From positions 62,001-126,000 of the forward strand of contig NZ_VDCY01000003.1 in assembly GCF_006517395.1 (NCBI RefSeq): a DNA stretch of 64,000 bases, in the 5' to 3' direction. Under the pieces are notes generated by a model. The model did no database searches, was not told the DNA's origin, and saw only the letters and a list, made by a program, of their open reading frames with translations. The position numbers and the translations under genes are program-made. The first letter of the stretch is position 1, and every line of letters starts with the position of its first letter. The DNA is from Terrilactibacillus laevilacticus. Its GTDB lineage: Bacteria > Bacillota > Bacilli > Bacillales > Sporolactobacillaceae. Shown one piece after another: positions 17,605-27,335 of this stretch.

Positions 17605-18696
17605 TTATTGAGATTCCCATTCATGTTTGTACTTGTTAACTATAGCTTCATGATCCTTGTAAGAGTTTGCAAATAGAATTTGGCCATTCGGTCTAGCATA
17701 AAAGAACAACGCCTTTGTATTTATTGGATTTAGAACAGCCTTTAATGATTTTTCACCCGGATTATTGATAGGACCAATAGGAAGACCTTTAATGTGATAC
17801 GTGTTATAAGGAGACTCTATTTCTAATTGATGATAAAACACTCGATTCAGGTGATCTTGGTATGCATATGCTACTGTTACATCACTTTGTAAGTGCATAT
17901 TTTTTTTAATTCGATTTTCAAAAACACTAGAAATTTGTTGCTGCGCTTTATAATCTCCTGCTTCTGCTTCGACGACTGATGCAAGAGTTAAGGCTTTATG
18001 CAAGGAACCTAGATCGCTTTTCTTAATTTGGTCTATGTATGGTTCATAAACAGTCTTTGATGCTGACAGCATTTTATTAATGACATCATCGAGTGTGACT
18101 TTGTCTTTCTGAAACCGATAAGTCGCAGGAAATAGGTATCCTTCAAGTGGATATTTAATCCCCTTTCGTAGAATATCTTGTGATAAAAATGGATACTTCG
18201 TCATATAATGTGTCTTAATATACCTTTTATCACTCATTAAACGAAGAATATGTTTGCTGCTTTCACCTGTAACTTGAGCAATTCTAGGTGCGATATCTTT
18301 TAACCACAAACCTTCAGGTATAACCAGAACGTGTTTATATTTTTGCCTCCCTTGGTGGATATCTGAAATGATTTGTCTAGATGTCATAGAAGGTGACAGA
18401 AAATAAGAGCCTGCAATAAAACCGTTCACATGTTCATATTTCACATAATACTTGAATAACCACGCATGACGAATAAGACCTTCTTTTTCTAGGATTTTAC
18501 CAATGTCTTGTGTTGTTGCCCCGGGTGGGATGGTAATTAATTTTTCCTTTTTATTCGATACTTGCACAGGTTTCATTGAATGATAAAAATAGGCCATTCC
18601 TGATCCGAGAAGGACTGCAATAACAAAGAAACACGAAAGAATGATAATAAACTTTTTACGATATCGATTTTTTGAATTTTGATCGGCATTCGACAA
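17605..18696 (-). CDS. mltG: Endolytic murein transglycosylase MltG
   Basis: MltG cuts nascent peptidoglycan strands near the membrane and limits glycan length. The 363-residue protein has a cytoplasmic basic N-terminus, one membrane segment (about residues 14-36), a LysM-like part, and the YceG catalytic domain with the EAEAGD glutamate near residue 243 and GLPIGPINNPGEKSL near 300. It corresponds to B. subtilis yrrL in the yrzB-yrrL-yrrM order. AAAGGAG precedes the ATG. Confidence 0.95.
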   Translation of the reverse strand: MSNADQNSKNRYRKKFIIILSCFFVIAVLLGSGMAYFYHSMKPVQVSNKKEKLITIPPGATTQDIGKILEKEGLIRHAWLFKYYVKYEHVNGFIAGSYFLSPSMTSRQIISDIHQGRQKYKHVLVIPEGLWLKDIAPRIAQVTGESSKHILRLMSDKRYIKTHYMTKYPFLSQDILRKGIKYPLEGYLFPATYRFQKDKVTLDDVINKMLSASKTVYEPYIDQIKKSDLGSLHKALTLASVVEAEAGDYKAQQQISSVFENRIKKNMHLQSDVTVAYAYQDHLNRVFYHQLEIESPYNTYHIKGLPIGPINNPGEKSLKAVLNPINTKALFFYARPNGQILFANSYKDHEAIVNKYKHEWESQ

Positions 18697-18754
18697 AACT
18701 TGAACTCCTTTCAGCCATACAAGGTAACGAATAGATGTATAAAAAATTAAACCA

Positions 18755-18789
18755 AGAGAAAAGGCTCCTGTGAGCTACACAAGGATGCC
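18755..18789 (-). terminator. Terminator-like hairpin between yrzB and mltG
   Basis: On the minus strand GGCATCCTTGTG pairs with CACAGGAGCC, with two bulges, followed by TTTTCTCTT. It would end the alaS-yrzL-ruvX-yrzB transcript before mltG. Confidence 0.6.
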
Positions 18790-18870
18790 TTCCCCTAACG
18801 TTAAATTTGCACAAGAAGGATTATAATGGGGCTTTGTCATGATCATGCTCCCCGTATGATCCTCTTCGCT

Positions 18871-19170
18871 CTATTCAGAGAATGTATTAATCATTTCTTC
18901 GACCATTTCCCATTCAGCGTCAGTTTCTATTGGAAATAGTTTAAAATCATCATCTTTCTCTTCATACCTAAAACCAAAAACTTCTTGTTCATCATCTTCA
19001 TCATCTGCTGCTTCAGAAGGTGTAACAACCATATATGATTTATTCGTTTCATTTACGTCAAACGTAAAAAGAATATCAAAAAGATGGTCTTCTCCTGTGT
19101 CTGGGTCTGGAATTATAATTCTTTCTAGTTCTTCTTCGTGTCCATGTTCGTGATTATGGTGTTCATGCAT
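18871..19170 (-). CDS. yrzB: DUF1292 protein YrzB
   Basis: This 99-residue acidic protein has a histidine-rich start (MHEHHNHEHGHEEELE) and the DUF1292 core (DPDTGEDHLFDILFTFDVNET...YMVV). It is the third gene of the conserved yrzL-ruvX-yrzB cluster, 6 bp after ruvX. The N-terminal His/Glu run could bind metal, but no role is established for the family. B. subtilis YrzB is similar in size and location. Confidence 0.9.
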   Translation of the reverse strand: MHEHHNHEHGHEEELERIIIPDPDTGEDHLFDILFTFDVNETNKSYMVVTPSEAADDEDDEQEVFGFRYEEKDDDFKLFPIETDAEWEMVEEMINTFSE

Positions 19171-19176
19171 TGTTAT

Positions 19177-19602
19177 TCATCCTTTCATGCCATGCCGATC
19201 AAGATAACTTTGCAGAATCAAGACCGCCGCCATTTTGTCAATTACTTTTTTTCTTTTTTTTCGACTCACGTCTGCTGTTATTAGCATTCGCTCAGCCGCC
19301 ATTGTCGTTAAACGTTCATCCCAAAGCTCAACTGGTAAGTGGTATTTTTTTCTGATTCGTTCTGCAAAAGTTTGACATGCTTCACCAGTGGGGCCAATCG
19401 TTCCATTCATATTTTTTGGTAATCCAACAACCACCTTGTTGACTTCATACGTTTTGATTAAACTCGTTAATCTTTCGTCAATGACGTGTTTATTATGTTG
19501 TTCATAATGTATTGTTTCAATTCCTTGAGCTGTAAAACCAAGAGCATCGCTAATCGCTACACCTATGGTCTTACTGCCGAAATCAAGACCCATCGTTCTC
19601 AT
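19177..19602 (-). CDS. ruvX: Holliday junction resolvase-like protein RuvX/YqgF (YrrK)
   Basis: A 141-residue RNase H-fold protein of the YqgF family, proposed to process pre-16S rRNA or recombination intermediates. Visible motifs are [15 protein letters not shown] (first catalytic Asp) near residue 5, [13 protein letters not shown] near 58, and the late acidic motif WDERLTT near 99. It lies between yrzL (9 bp) and yrzB (6 bp) in a compact operon. The rRNA maturation role is described for homologues and not shown here. Confidence 0.94.
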   Translation of the reverse strand: MRTMGLDFGSKTIGVAISDALGFTAQGIETIHYEQHNKHVIDERLTSLIKTYEVNKVVVGLPKNMNGTIGPTGEACQTFAERIRKKYHLPVELWDERLTTMAAERMLITADVSRKKRKKVIDKMAAVLILQSYLDRHGMKG

Positions 19603-19611
19603 TGATATATC

Positions 19612-19866
19612 TTAGTCCTCTCGTTTTTCATTAAGATACGCTGTAACCAGTTCCTCTATAATCTCATCTCTTTCAATCAAACGTATAAGTTTTCTTGCAT
19701 CTTTATGCCTTGGGATATAGGCTGGATCACCGGAAAGTAAATAACCTACAATTTGATTAATTGGATTGTATCCTTTTTCTTGAAGGGCATTGTACACTTG
19801 AAATAATACTTCACGCGCATCATGTTTATCTTCTTCATTAAAATTGAACTTCATGGTTTTGTCCAA
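19612..19866 (-). CDS. yrzL: IreB-family regulatory phosphoprotein (YrzL)
   Basis: This small protein contains the highly conserved [19 protein letters not shown] stretch and [18 protein letters not shown] placed the start at the TTG at 19866 (reads M-DKTMKFNF, as in B. subtilis YrzL), which has GGGGG about 8 nt upstream; a longer frame starts at 19890. That gives 84 residues. Homologue IreB in Enterococcus is a substrate of the PASTA kinase IreK, so a link to cell-wall stress signalling is possible. It lies between alaS and ruvX, the standard order. Confidence 0.9.
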   Translation of the reverse strand: MDKTMKFNFNEEDKHDAREVLFQVYNALQEKGYNPINQIVGYLLSGDPAYIPRHKDARKLIRLIERDEIIEELVTAYLNEKRED

Positions 19867-19962
19867 TTCATCATCCCCCAGGTGAAACAATTTTTATTAA
19901 TCCTACCGTACCCAATCATGTTTTTATCATTAGATGGTTTTCACCACAATGATTAGAAACTA

Positions 19963-22620
19963 TTACTTGATTTTGGCCGCGTCCTTAATGGATTCTGAGA
20001 CACTATTTAAAGCTTCTTGTATTTTATCCGGGTTTTTACCGCCTGCTTGTGCCATATCAGGACGACCTCCTCCGCCACCACCGCAACGGGAAGCTGCTTC
20101 TTTTATAATTTTACCAGCATGGAAACCTTTTTCGATTAGATCTTTGGATACGCCACATACAAGACTAACTTTACCTTCGTGGCTTGCAGCAAGCAGGATA
20201 ATACCCGATTGTAATTTGTTTTTTAGTTGATCCACCATCGTTCTAAGTTGGTTCATATCTGAAACCGACACTTGCTTAGCAAGATATGGAATACCATCTT
20301 GCTCTGTGACAGAATGAATTAAATCACCAGCTTGAGATTGACTGATTTTTGCTGATAATGCATTATTTTCTTTTTCCAGCTCTTTCATTTGTCTCTGAAG
20401 AAGTGTGATTCTATCTGGAACATGCTCCCGATTCGTTTTCAAGAGCTTAGCACCTTCATCAAGCGTGTAAATCTCCTTATTTACAAATTCATAGGCTGCT
20501 TGTCCTGTTACAGCTTCAATTCTTCTAGTCCCTGCACCAATGCCGCTTTCGGACACGATCTTAAATTGACCGATGAAGGCTGTATTTGTAACATGACAGC
20601 CTCCACATAGTTCTAAGCTGTAATCCCCTACTTGTACGACTCGGACAATGTCTCCATATTTTTCCCCGAAGAGAGCCATTGCCCCCATTGCCTTAGCTTC
20701 TTCAATCGGTTTCTCAGAAATGTTAACCTGAAGTTGATCCCAAATTTTTTCATTAACGATTCGTTCAATCGTTTGTAATTCTTCTTCAGTAATTTGTCCA
20801 AAATGAGAGAAGTCAAAACGAAGTCGGTCAGGTGTCACAAGAGACCCCGCTTGATTCACATGAGTTCCTAAGGTATCTTTCAATGCTTGATGAAGCAAAT
20901 GTGTTGATGTATGGTTTTTTTCTGTATTTAAACGTTTTTTCCTGTCAACGACAGCCTTAAAAACATCCCCAGTGTGAACAGAACCTTGTTTCACAAGGAG
21001 CGTATGCATATTTTGACCATTCGGTGCTTTGTGCACAGATTTAACTTCTAATATTGCTGAATCATTGACAAATTGACCTTGATCCGCAACTTGACCACCA
21101 CTTTCTGCATAAAACGGTGTTTGATCGAAGAAAGTGAGAATTTCTTCACCTTGTTCCGCTGAGTCTACTTTCTGATCGCCTTGAATAAGAACATTTAATG
21201 TCGAAGAGGTAGTCAAATGATCATATCCTACAAACTGGCTAGGTACATTAATTGACCCAAGAAGTTCACTTTGGACATGCATAGACCCTTGATCTTGTCT
21301 AGCTTCTCTGGCGCGAGATCTTTGTTGGGCCATTTCTTTTTCAAATCCTTCATGATCCACCTCTAGGCCTTTTTCTCTAGCATATTCTTCCGTAAGCTCG
21401 ACAGGAAATCCAAAGGTATCATATAAACGAAAGATATTTTTTCCAGAAAGCTTTGTTTCGTTATTTTCTTTTGCTGTATCAATCATACCTTCTAAAATAG
21501 TTATACCTTCAGTAAGGGTTTCATGGAAACGTTCCTCTTCAGTACGTACCACTTTTTGAATGAACTCGGCATTTTTTTCGACTTCAGGGTAGAATGATTT
21601 CATAATACGACCAACGATTGGGACTAACTTGTACATAAACGGATCCTTAATATTCAACTGAAGGGCATATCGCACAGCTCTTCTGAGTAACCGTCGAAGT
21701 ACATATCCTCTTCCTTCATTAGACGGGAGCGCCCCATCACTAATGGCAAATGTCACGGTTCGAATATGGTCAGCAATAACTTTGAAGGCCATGTCATCCG
21801 CTTTATTTCCAGTGCGATATTTTGTTTTCGACAGACGTTCAACTTCATGAATGATGGGCATGAATAAATCACTATCATAGTTGGTATCGGCCTCTTGAAG
21901 AACACATACCATACGTTCGAATCCCATTCCTGTATCAATATTCTTTTTAGGTAATTCAGGGTATTCATTTCTTGGAAGGGATGGGATCGCATTAAATTGA
22001 GACAATACAATATTCCAGATTTCAATATAGCGATCATTTTCTATATCTTCTTGTAACAGTCTGATCCCTAAATTTTCTGGATCATAGGCTGTTCCACGGT
22101 CGAAAAAGATTTCTGTGTCAGGTCCAGAAGGGCCTTCTCCGATTTCCCAAAAATTATCATCCAATAGAATAATATGATCTGGTGAAACGCCAAGTTTAAT
22201 CCAACAATTATACGAATCTTTGTCCTCAGGATAGACCGTAACAAATAATTTGTCTTTTGGCATGCTGAACCACTGATCTGAAGTTAATAATTCCCAAGCC
22301 CATGCAATAGCTTCTTCACGGAAATAATCACCAATAGAAAAGTTTCCAAGCATCTCGAAAAACGTATGATGTCTTGCCGTTTTCCCAACATTTTCAATGT
22401 CATTTGTTCTAATCGCTTTTTGAGCATTGACGATTCTCGGATTTTCAGGTATAACGGTCCCATCAAAATACTTTTTTAATGTTGCAACACCGCTATTAAT
22501 CCAAAGTAGGGATGGATCATTTACAGGAATCAAAGATGCACTCGGTTCAACTTTATGACCTTTTTGTTTAAAAAAATCGAGATACATTTGTCTAATTTTT
22601 GCCGAACTAAAATGTTTCAT
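19963..22620 (-). CDS. alaS: Alanyl-tRNA synthetase
   Basis: AlaS charges tRNA-Ala. The 885-residue protein has the class II aminoacylation core ([14 protein letters not shown] near residue 86), the editing domain with HTSTHLLH near 565 and CGGCH near 668, and a C-Ala domain with a glycine-rich [16 protein letters not shown] near 850. It heads the alaS-yrzL-ruvX-yrzB operon. The leader carries a promoter and an intrinsic terminator of T-box style, although the T-box sequence is degenerate. Confidence 0.97.
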   Translation of the reverse strand: MKHFSSAKIRQMYLDFFKQKGHKVEPSASLIPVNDPSLLWINSGVATLKKYFDGTVIPENPRIVNAQKAIRTNDIENVGKTARHHTFFEMLGNFSIGDYFREEAIAWAWELLTSDQWFSMPKDKLFVTVYPEDKDSYNCWIKLGVSPDHIILLDDNFWEIGEGPSGPDTEIFFDRGTAYDPENLGIRLLQEDIENDRYIEIWNIVLSQFNAIPSLPRNEYPELPKKNIDTGMGFERMVCVLQEADTNYDSDLFMPIIHEVERLSKTKYRTGNKADDMAFKVIADHIRTVTFAISDGALPSNEGRGYVLRRLLRRAVRYALQLNIKDPFMYKLVPIVGRIMKSFYPEVEKNAEFIQKVVRTEEERFHETLTEGITILEGMIDTAKENNETKLSGKNIFRLYDTFGFPVELTEEYAREKGLEVDHEGFEKEMAQQRSRAREARQDQGSMHVQSELLGSINVPSQFVGYDHLTTSSTLNVLIQGDQKVDSAEQGEEILTFFDQTPFYAESGGQVADQGQFVNDSAILEVKSVHKAPNGQNMHTLLVKQGSVHTGDVFKAVVDRKKRLNTEKNHTSTHLLHQALKDTLGTHVNQAGSLVTPDRLRFDFSHFGQITEEELQTIERIVNEKIWDQLQVNISEKPIEEAKAMGAMALFGEKYGDIVRVVQVGDYSLELCGGCHVTNTAFIGQFKIVSESGIGAGTRRIEAVTGQAAYEFVNKEIYTLDEGAKLLKTNREHVPDRITLLQRQMKELEKENNALSAKISQSQAGDLIHSVTEQDGIPYLAKQVSVSDMNQLRTMVDQLKNKLQSGIILLAASHEGKVSLVCGVSKDLIEKGFHAGKIIKEAASRCGGGGGGRPDMAQAGGKNPDKIQEALNSVSESIKDAAKIK

Positions 22621-22704
22621 TTAAAATACCTCCAAAACCTATTTAACACTACATGACGCGGGGTCAGTCTCCATATTTTTATCATCAAGGAATAATAGTA
22701 AAAA

Positions 22705-22870
22705 AGCCTTCATCCCGTTCTCCAATGAAGGGACGAAAGCATTCGCTTACGCCTTATCACCTTAAATGTTTTCAACAAACAGAGAATTTTTTGGTTCCTC
22801 TTTTTGACAGTAACGAACTTTTGTTTGACAACATTTCTATCTATGATATACTCATTCATTCTCTACATAT
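22705..22870 (-). promoter_or_regulatory. alaS leader with T-box-like attenuator
   Basis: A strong terminator (GCTTTCGTCCC / GGGATGAAGGC then six T, 22740-22699 on the minus strand) follows AAGGTGATAAGGCGTAAGC at 22766-22748, where the canonical T-box AGGTGGTACCGCG would be. The CGTCCCTT bases at the stem foot are typical of T-box antiterminators. The upstream leader (about 100 nt) is short and I see no clear alanine specifier. It may be a degenerate T-box or another attenuator. Confidence 0.5.
22825..22852 (+). promoter_or_regulatory. Plus-strand promoter-like pair inside the alaS leader
   Basis: TTGACA and TATACT are separated by 16 bp and point right, through the alaS promoter towards the 3' end of yrrI. 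It is a near-consensus match with no annotated gene downstream on that strand, so it would make antisense RNA or be fortuitous. Confidence 0.35.
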
Positions 22871-22876
22871 AGTGCC

Positions 22877-22906
22877 ATTCTATCATAATTCAACAAGAGT
22901 ATCCAA
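22877..22906 (-). promoter_or_regulatory. Sigma-A promoter of alaS
   Basis: On the minus strand TTGGAT and TAGAAT are 18 bp apart, placing the start near 22870 and giving a leader of about 250 nt that contains the attenuator. Confidence 0.55.
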
Positions 22907-22929
22907 ACGATATTATAGGTGAGTCGAAT

Positions 22930-23988
22930 TTATTTTGTCAACGCTCTCGTTTGCCTGTAACTTTTAATTATGACACGAAGAACAATGAAAGCTGGAACTG
23001 CAAACAACATTCCAACAACTCCACCTATTTCTCCGCCAATAATTAGCGAAAGCACAATCAGTAACGGATGAACTTCAACACTCTTCCCCACGACGAGAGG
23101 TTCAATCACATTCCCTTCTAATAACTGAATGATACCGATTAATAGTAAAACAAAGATCACTTTCTTAACTGAAATCATTGTAGCCATAAAGACAACTGGA
23201 ATAGCGCCTATTAATGGGCCAAAATACGGAATGATATCGGTTATACCAACAAATGCTCCAAAAACCATTGGATACGGTATTTTTAAAATCCATAGACCAA
23301 AGAACGCAATCAATGCAAGTATCGCACAAACATAAAGTTGTCCTCGAATATATTTTCCTAAGGAATCGTCAATTTCAAACAGTATTTTTTTTGAAGAATG
23401 AGCCAATCGTTCAGGCAAAAGCTCCTTACATACTTTACCAATCTGTTCAATATCTTTTAGAAAATAGAAGGATAAAAAAGGTATAATCAATAACGTAAGA
23501 AATGAATGAAAAAACCAAGATAATGCCGATAACGCTCTTTTAACAAAACCATCTAGCTCATGTTCGAGGTTAGCCACAAAATGATTAACATGATGATGAA
23601 CAGCTTCTGGCGTTGAGTCATAGACGTGATCCACTTGATGATGGTACATCGTTCCGTATTGGGATAATTCGTAATCATATCCCCTTAATTCTTTAATTAA
23701 TATTGGAAATCCTTTGTATAATCCAAGACCTACTAAACCAAAAAAAACCACATATATTAAAAGAATCGCCACGGTCTTTGGTATACCATTCCTATGTAGT
23801 AATTTAACAATGGGGTGCAATAAATAACTAATTAGGGCGGCTACGACAAATGGAAAAAGTATTTTAGTTATAAAGTGAAAAATATCGGATAGAAACGGTA
23901 TTAAACGATAAAATACATAGCAATTTAAAAATATAAAGAGTAAAATAGCGAGACGTTTGAGCCATTCTAGCGATGACCATTTTACCAT
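22930..23988 (-). CDS. yrrI: AI-2E family permease (YrrI)
   Basis: A 352-residue polytopic membrane protein of the AI-2E (PerM/TqsA) family with about seven or eight hydrophobic segments, a soluble insert around residues 100-150 and the late signature GLLLIGIIQLLEGNVIEPLVVGK-like region near 290. I chose the ATG at 23988 because GGAGGGGA lies 7 nt upstream. Despite the family name and the presence of luxS in this window, most members are not shown to move AI-2, and some transport ions; I assign no substrate. It lies upstream of alaS as in B. subtilis. Confidence 0.87.
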   Translation of the reverse strand: MVKWSSLEWLKRLAILLFIFLNCYVFYRLIPFLSDIFHFITKILFPFVVAALISYLLHPIVKLLHRNGIPKTVAILLIYVVFFGLVGLGLYKGFPILIKELRGYDYELSQYGTMYHHQVDHVYDSTPEAVHHHVNHFVANLEHELDGFVKRALSALSWFFHSFLTLLIIPFLSFYFLKDIEQIGKVCKELLPERLAHSSKKILFEIDDSLGKYIRGQLYVCAILALIAFFGLWILKIPYPMVFGAFVGITDIIPYFGPLIGAIPVVFMATMISVKKVIFVLLLIGIIQLLEGNVIEPLVVGKSVEVHPLLIVLSLIIGGEIGGVVGMLFAVPAFIVLRVIIKSYRQTRALTK

Positions 23989-24138
23989 AGTTGATCCCCT
24001 CCATAGTTTATTTTTGCCAAAAGACGCCTTTATATGTACAAAACAAAAATAAGTTTCCACTCATGTACGGAGGATAGCTTCCACTTCTTAAAAAAGAAGA
24101 TGATGTTTTACTCCGAGTGATGCGATCAATTAACATCC

Positions 24139-24365
24139 TTTAAAGAGGTTGTTCAAAAAGGCACCAAATGATAAGCTACGAATCTCGGCGCCCGCTCGTT
24201 TTTCCGGTCCTCATGTAGTGGATACAAGAGGATCTTCAACTAAAATCGCTCACGTCCTGTGAGCAACGTTGAAGCTACCACATCATGTGGAATGCCGGTC
24301 CTCAAAACAGCGCCGCCTTGATCTTCTTGCTTCTAATTTGTCACCTTTTTGAACACGCACTTAAA
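24139..24365 (+). repeat. Family A interspersed repeat, copy 5
   Basis: Both termini are intact (TTTAAAGAGGTTGTTC and GAACACGCACTTAAA). The interior has a perfect GCTCACGTCCTGTGAGC hairpin, which presents AGGA on the minus strand, but lacks the GCCCAGGACGGGC arm. It fills most of the gap between yrrI and the zinc-ribbon gene. Confidence 0.87.
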
Positions 24366-24390
24366 TTAAAGACACAAACGATGGGCAAGC

Positions 24391-24422
24391 AAAAAAATCG
24401 GTGTTCACACACCGATTTTTTT
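24391..24422. terminator. Bidirectional terminator of the zinc-ribbon gene
   Basis: AATCGGTGT / ACACCGATT with a 4-base loop, flanked by A and T runs on both sides, starts 24 bp after the stop codon of the minus-strand gene. Confidence 0.88.
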
Positions 24423-24445
24423 CCATACTATGTTATTCCCTTTAT

Positions 24446-24643
24446 TTAAAAACCATTATTCTCTGCTTTCAATTGATTCTCATCAAACAAATCGTCAAGT
24501 GTGGTAAGTGATCCATCTTCCTCGACTTGGTTGAGTGATAGATTTCCTCCGATCAGTGTTAGTTCTATAAAACAATTCCAGCAGTAATATTGGTTCATGC
24601 CTATTTTCCCAAGATTAGAACTTGAACAGTTTGGACATTTCAT
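24446..24643 (-). CDS. Small zinc-ribbon protein
   Basis: This 65-residue protein begins MKCPNCSSSNLGKIG and has a second pair CWNC, giving a CPxC...CxxC zinc ribbon over residues 3-23, followed by an acidic tail. I chose the ATG at 24643 because GAGGTGG lies just upstream; the longer in-frame ORF to 24760 runs into a family B repeat and is not credible. The location downstream of recD2 resembles that of B. subtilis yrzR, but I cannot confirm that name. Function is unknown; nucleic-acid or protein binding is plausible. Confidence 0.75.
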   Translation of the reverse strand: MKCPNCSSSNLGKIGMNQYYCWNCFIELTLIGGNLSLNQVEEDGSLTTLDDLFDENQLKAENNGF

Positions 24644-24658
24644 CTTGCGATCCACCTC

Positions 24659-24816
24659 TTTATCCCGCCTTAACGGGCAGTAAGACCCCACCTCAAGATT
24701 ATGAGTAGTCAAAGAAGATAGGTGGGAGATCAACTGCCCGTAAAGGTCCGATTGGTTCAAACTTTCTATCAGCGGAGGATGATGAACCCCCCCACTGGTG
24801 GAAGTTTCACTTTATC
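24659..24816 (+). repeat. Family B structured repeat, internally deleted copy
   Basis: The left part is complete: TTTATCCCGCCTTAACGGG, then GGGCAGT...ACTGCCC and CCCCACCT...AGGTGGG pairings. The central block with the GACAGGAC and GCACAGGATGTGC hairpins is deleted. The right end is CCCCACTGGTGGAAGTTTC. It lies between recD2 and the zinc-ribbon gene. Confidence 0.85.
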
Positions 24817-24862
24817 TAACGGTACGACGATAGTAATCACAGGATGTCCAATTTACTTAAAT

Positions 24863-27325
24863 TTATACATGTTTTGATTTTACTTCAGCAGATAAAACGG
24901 AAGATTCAATGTCTTCTATTTTGGATGATGATGATTCATTCCTATTTTCATCAGGAAGTGGAAATGGAATATCATCTTCTTCTATAGGAAAAGGTAGGTC
25001 ATCGTCTTCCTTAATGACGATGTCAGTGTCATTTGACACGTTTAATCTTTCTTTTAATTTATCAGCCAGATGTGAGTTTCTATTCTCATTGGTTCGCTTT
25101 TCGATGGCATACGTAAAAGCCTCGATATCTCCGCAAAGGATTAAAAATTCTTTACTTCGCGTGACTGCCGTGTAAAGTAAATTCCTTTTCAACATGCGCC
25201 GATAACTTTTAACAACAGGAAGAATGACGATTGGAAACTCACTACCTTGTGATTTATGAATTGAACAACAATAGGCAAGTGTCAATTGACCAAGATCTCG
25301 TTTTAAATACGAAACCTCAATACCATCAAACGAAACGACAACAGTTTCTTCATGATCAGTTGTTTCCTTCGCTGTGAAAATAGCGACAATCTCACCAATA
25401 TCACCATTAAAAACTTGATCATCCGGATTATTTACAAGTTGAAGCACTTTATCACCGATACGAAATAGTCGGTCCCCAAATTGAAGCGTTCGCTTTTGTT
25501 CAGAAGGAGGATTAAATAATTCTTGGAGTGACTCATTAATGGCTTCAATACCCGCATTTCCCCGATACATTGGCGCTAAAACTTGGATATCCTTAGTCGT
25601 ATATCCTTTTTTAATCGCACTCTCACAAACTTGACGAATGGCATTCACGATTTGAGATGGTGGACATGAGAAAAAGCTTCTGTCCTCCCTTTGTTTTCCT
25701 ATATCTTTTGGAACATGTCCTTGTTTAATGGTATGCGCAAGATCGATGATGGAAGATCCTTCAGATTGACGATAAATATCGGTTAATCGAACAATTGGAA
25801 TGGCTCCTGATTTTAATAAATCCTTTAAAACTTGACCGGGTCCGACTGATGGCAACTGATCTTCGTCTCCAACGATGACAAGTTGAATTTTATCTGGCAA
25901 TGATTTTAACAATTGATTAGCAAGCCAGATATCAACCATGGACATTTCGTCGACAATAATGAGTTTTCCTTGGATAGGGTTATTTTCATCTCGCTCATAT
26001 CCCGATCCACCTTTCCATCCTAGCAACCGGTGAATCGTAACTGCAGGTAATTGCGTCGATTCACTCATTCGTTTCGCTGCACGACCTGTTGGCGCAACTA
26101 ATAATACAGGAAAAGGATTCTCCTCATCGTAATCTTTTGGATTTAAAGAAACGCCATGTAAATCTGCATAAGTATCGACAATACCTTGGATGACCGTTGT
26201 TTTTCCCGTACCCGGGCCACCTGTTAATAACAAGATAGGAGATTGAATCGCTTTTTGGATGGCATCCTTTTGGCTAGATGCATATTGCATGCCTAATTTT
26301 TCTTCAATGCGACCTAATGCAGAGAAAAATTCAGCTTCCGAAAATTCATTTTGATAGTCGGTTTGTTCTGAAAGACGTTTTATATTGGATACAATACCTT
26401 TCTCCGCATAATATAATTCTGGTAAATAGGTATTTTCATCCTCTATTACGAGTCGACCTTCTTCTTCTAAAATACGAATTTCATGCCTCAGATCTGAGTC
26501 TTCAATTTGATGGCCTTGTGTTGATAGTAATCCTTTAACTGAGTCAACTAAATCATTCTCATTTAAGAAAACGTGCCCCTCATTCATCGCATTTTCATTC
26601 AGCCAGTAAAGACATCCCGCCTGTAATCTATAGGGGTGATTTCCAGAAATGCCAAGACTTTTCGCTAATTCATCTGCCCTTTGGAACCCAATTCCCTCAA
26701 TGTCTTGAATGAGTTGATAGGGATTATCCTGGACAATATCTAACGTGACATCTCCATACGCTTGATAGATTTTCATTGCCAGTTGTGAACCAAAACCGTA
26801 ATCGGAAAGAGCAATCAGGATTTTTTCAAGTCCTTGATTTTTCATTAACGTTTCATAGATGAACATCGCTTTATCTTCAGGTAATTTAGGCACTTGTCTC
26901 AAACAATCAGGATTTTCCAGAATCATCGATATGGTATTTTCACCGAGTGTATCGACGACCTTTTCTGCCGTTTTTGTGCCAATCCCTGGAAATAGATCAC
27001 TGGATAGATATTGAATGATTCCCGCTTTCGTTTGAGGCAGACATTTTCGGAAATGCTGAATTTCATATTGTTTCCCGTATCGAGGATGATTCTTTATTTT
27101 TCCAACAAATTGATAGCGTTCATAGAGATGGACAGACGGAAAATATCCAACGACACCGATCTCTTTTTCCTGAATCGGTTCATTTGTCTCAATAATTTTA
27201 ACAATAAGTACAGTGTAACCATTTTCACTATTTTGAAAGATTAAGCGTATCGGCTCACCGATGATATATTTTTGATCTTCGGAGAATAGATCCAATGCGG
27301 GTTGATGATTATTTTCTACCTTCAT
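24863..27325 (-). CDS. recD2: RecD2-type ATP-dependent DNA helicase (YrrC)
   Basis: RecD2 is a 5'-3' SF1B helicase acting without RecBC in replication-fork and recombination repair. The 820-residue protein has an N-terminal OB-like part, helix-hairpin-helix repeats (about 100-220), Walker A LLTGGPGTGKTT near residue 370, Walker B VDEMSMVD near 457, motif III GDEDQLPSVGPG near 485, and the UvrD-like C-terminus with SIHKSQGSEFP near 690. The C-terminal tail is acidic and serine-rich. It overlaps none of its neighbours; the TPR gene ends 10 bp upstream, as in B. subtilis yrrB-yrrC. Confidence 0.95.
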   Translation of the reverse strand: MKVENNHQPALDLFSEDQKYIIGEPIRLIFQNSENGYTVLIVKIIETNEPIQEKEIGVVGYFPSVHLYERYQFVGKIKNHPRYGKQYEIQHFRKCLPQTKAGIIQYLSSDLFPGIGTKTAEKVVDTLGENTISMILENPDCLRQVPKLPEDKAMFIYETLMKNQGLEKILIALSDYGFGSQLAMKIYQAYGDVTLDIVQDNPYQLIQDIEGIGFQRADELAKSLGISGNHPYRLQAGCLYWLNENAMNEGHVFLNENDLVDSVKGLLSTQGHQIEDSDLRHEIRILEEEGRLVIEDENTYLPELYYAEKGIVSNIKRLSEQTDYQNEFSEAEFFSALGRIEEKLGMQYASSQKDAIQKAIQSPILLLTGGPGTGKTTVIQGIVDTYADLHGVSLNPKDYDEENPFPVLLVAPTGRAAKRMSESTQLPAVTIHRLLGWKGGSGYERDENNPIQGKLIIVDEMSMVDIWLANQLLKSLPDKIQLVIVGDEDQLPSVGPGQVLKDLLKSGAIPIVRLTDIYRQSEGSSIIDLAHTIKQGHVPKDIGKQREDRSFFSCPPSQIVNAIRQVCESAIKKGYTTKDIQVLAPMYRGNAGIEAINESLQELFNPPSEQKRTLQFGDRLFRIGDKVLQLVNNPDDQVFNGDIGEIVAIFTAKETTDHEETVVVSFDGIEVSYLKRDLGQLTLAYCCSIHKSQGSEFPIVILPVVKSYRRMLKRNLLYTAVTRSKEFLILCGDIEAFTYAIEKRTNENRNSHLADKLKERLNVSNDTDIVIKEDDDLPFPIEEDDIPFPLPDENRNESSSSKIEDIESSVLSAEVKSKHV

Positions 27326-27335
27326 GAAAAGCCGT

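Noticed and set aside
22930-23988. AI-2 exporter role for the AI-2E family protein, given luxS in the same window
   Set aside because: The family name is not evidence of AI-2 transport; the genes are 10 kb apart and in different operons.
24643-24760. N-terminal extension of the zinc-ribbon ORF to 104 residues
   Set aside because: The extra codons are family B repeat sequence; the internal ATG has a proper ribosome binding site.
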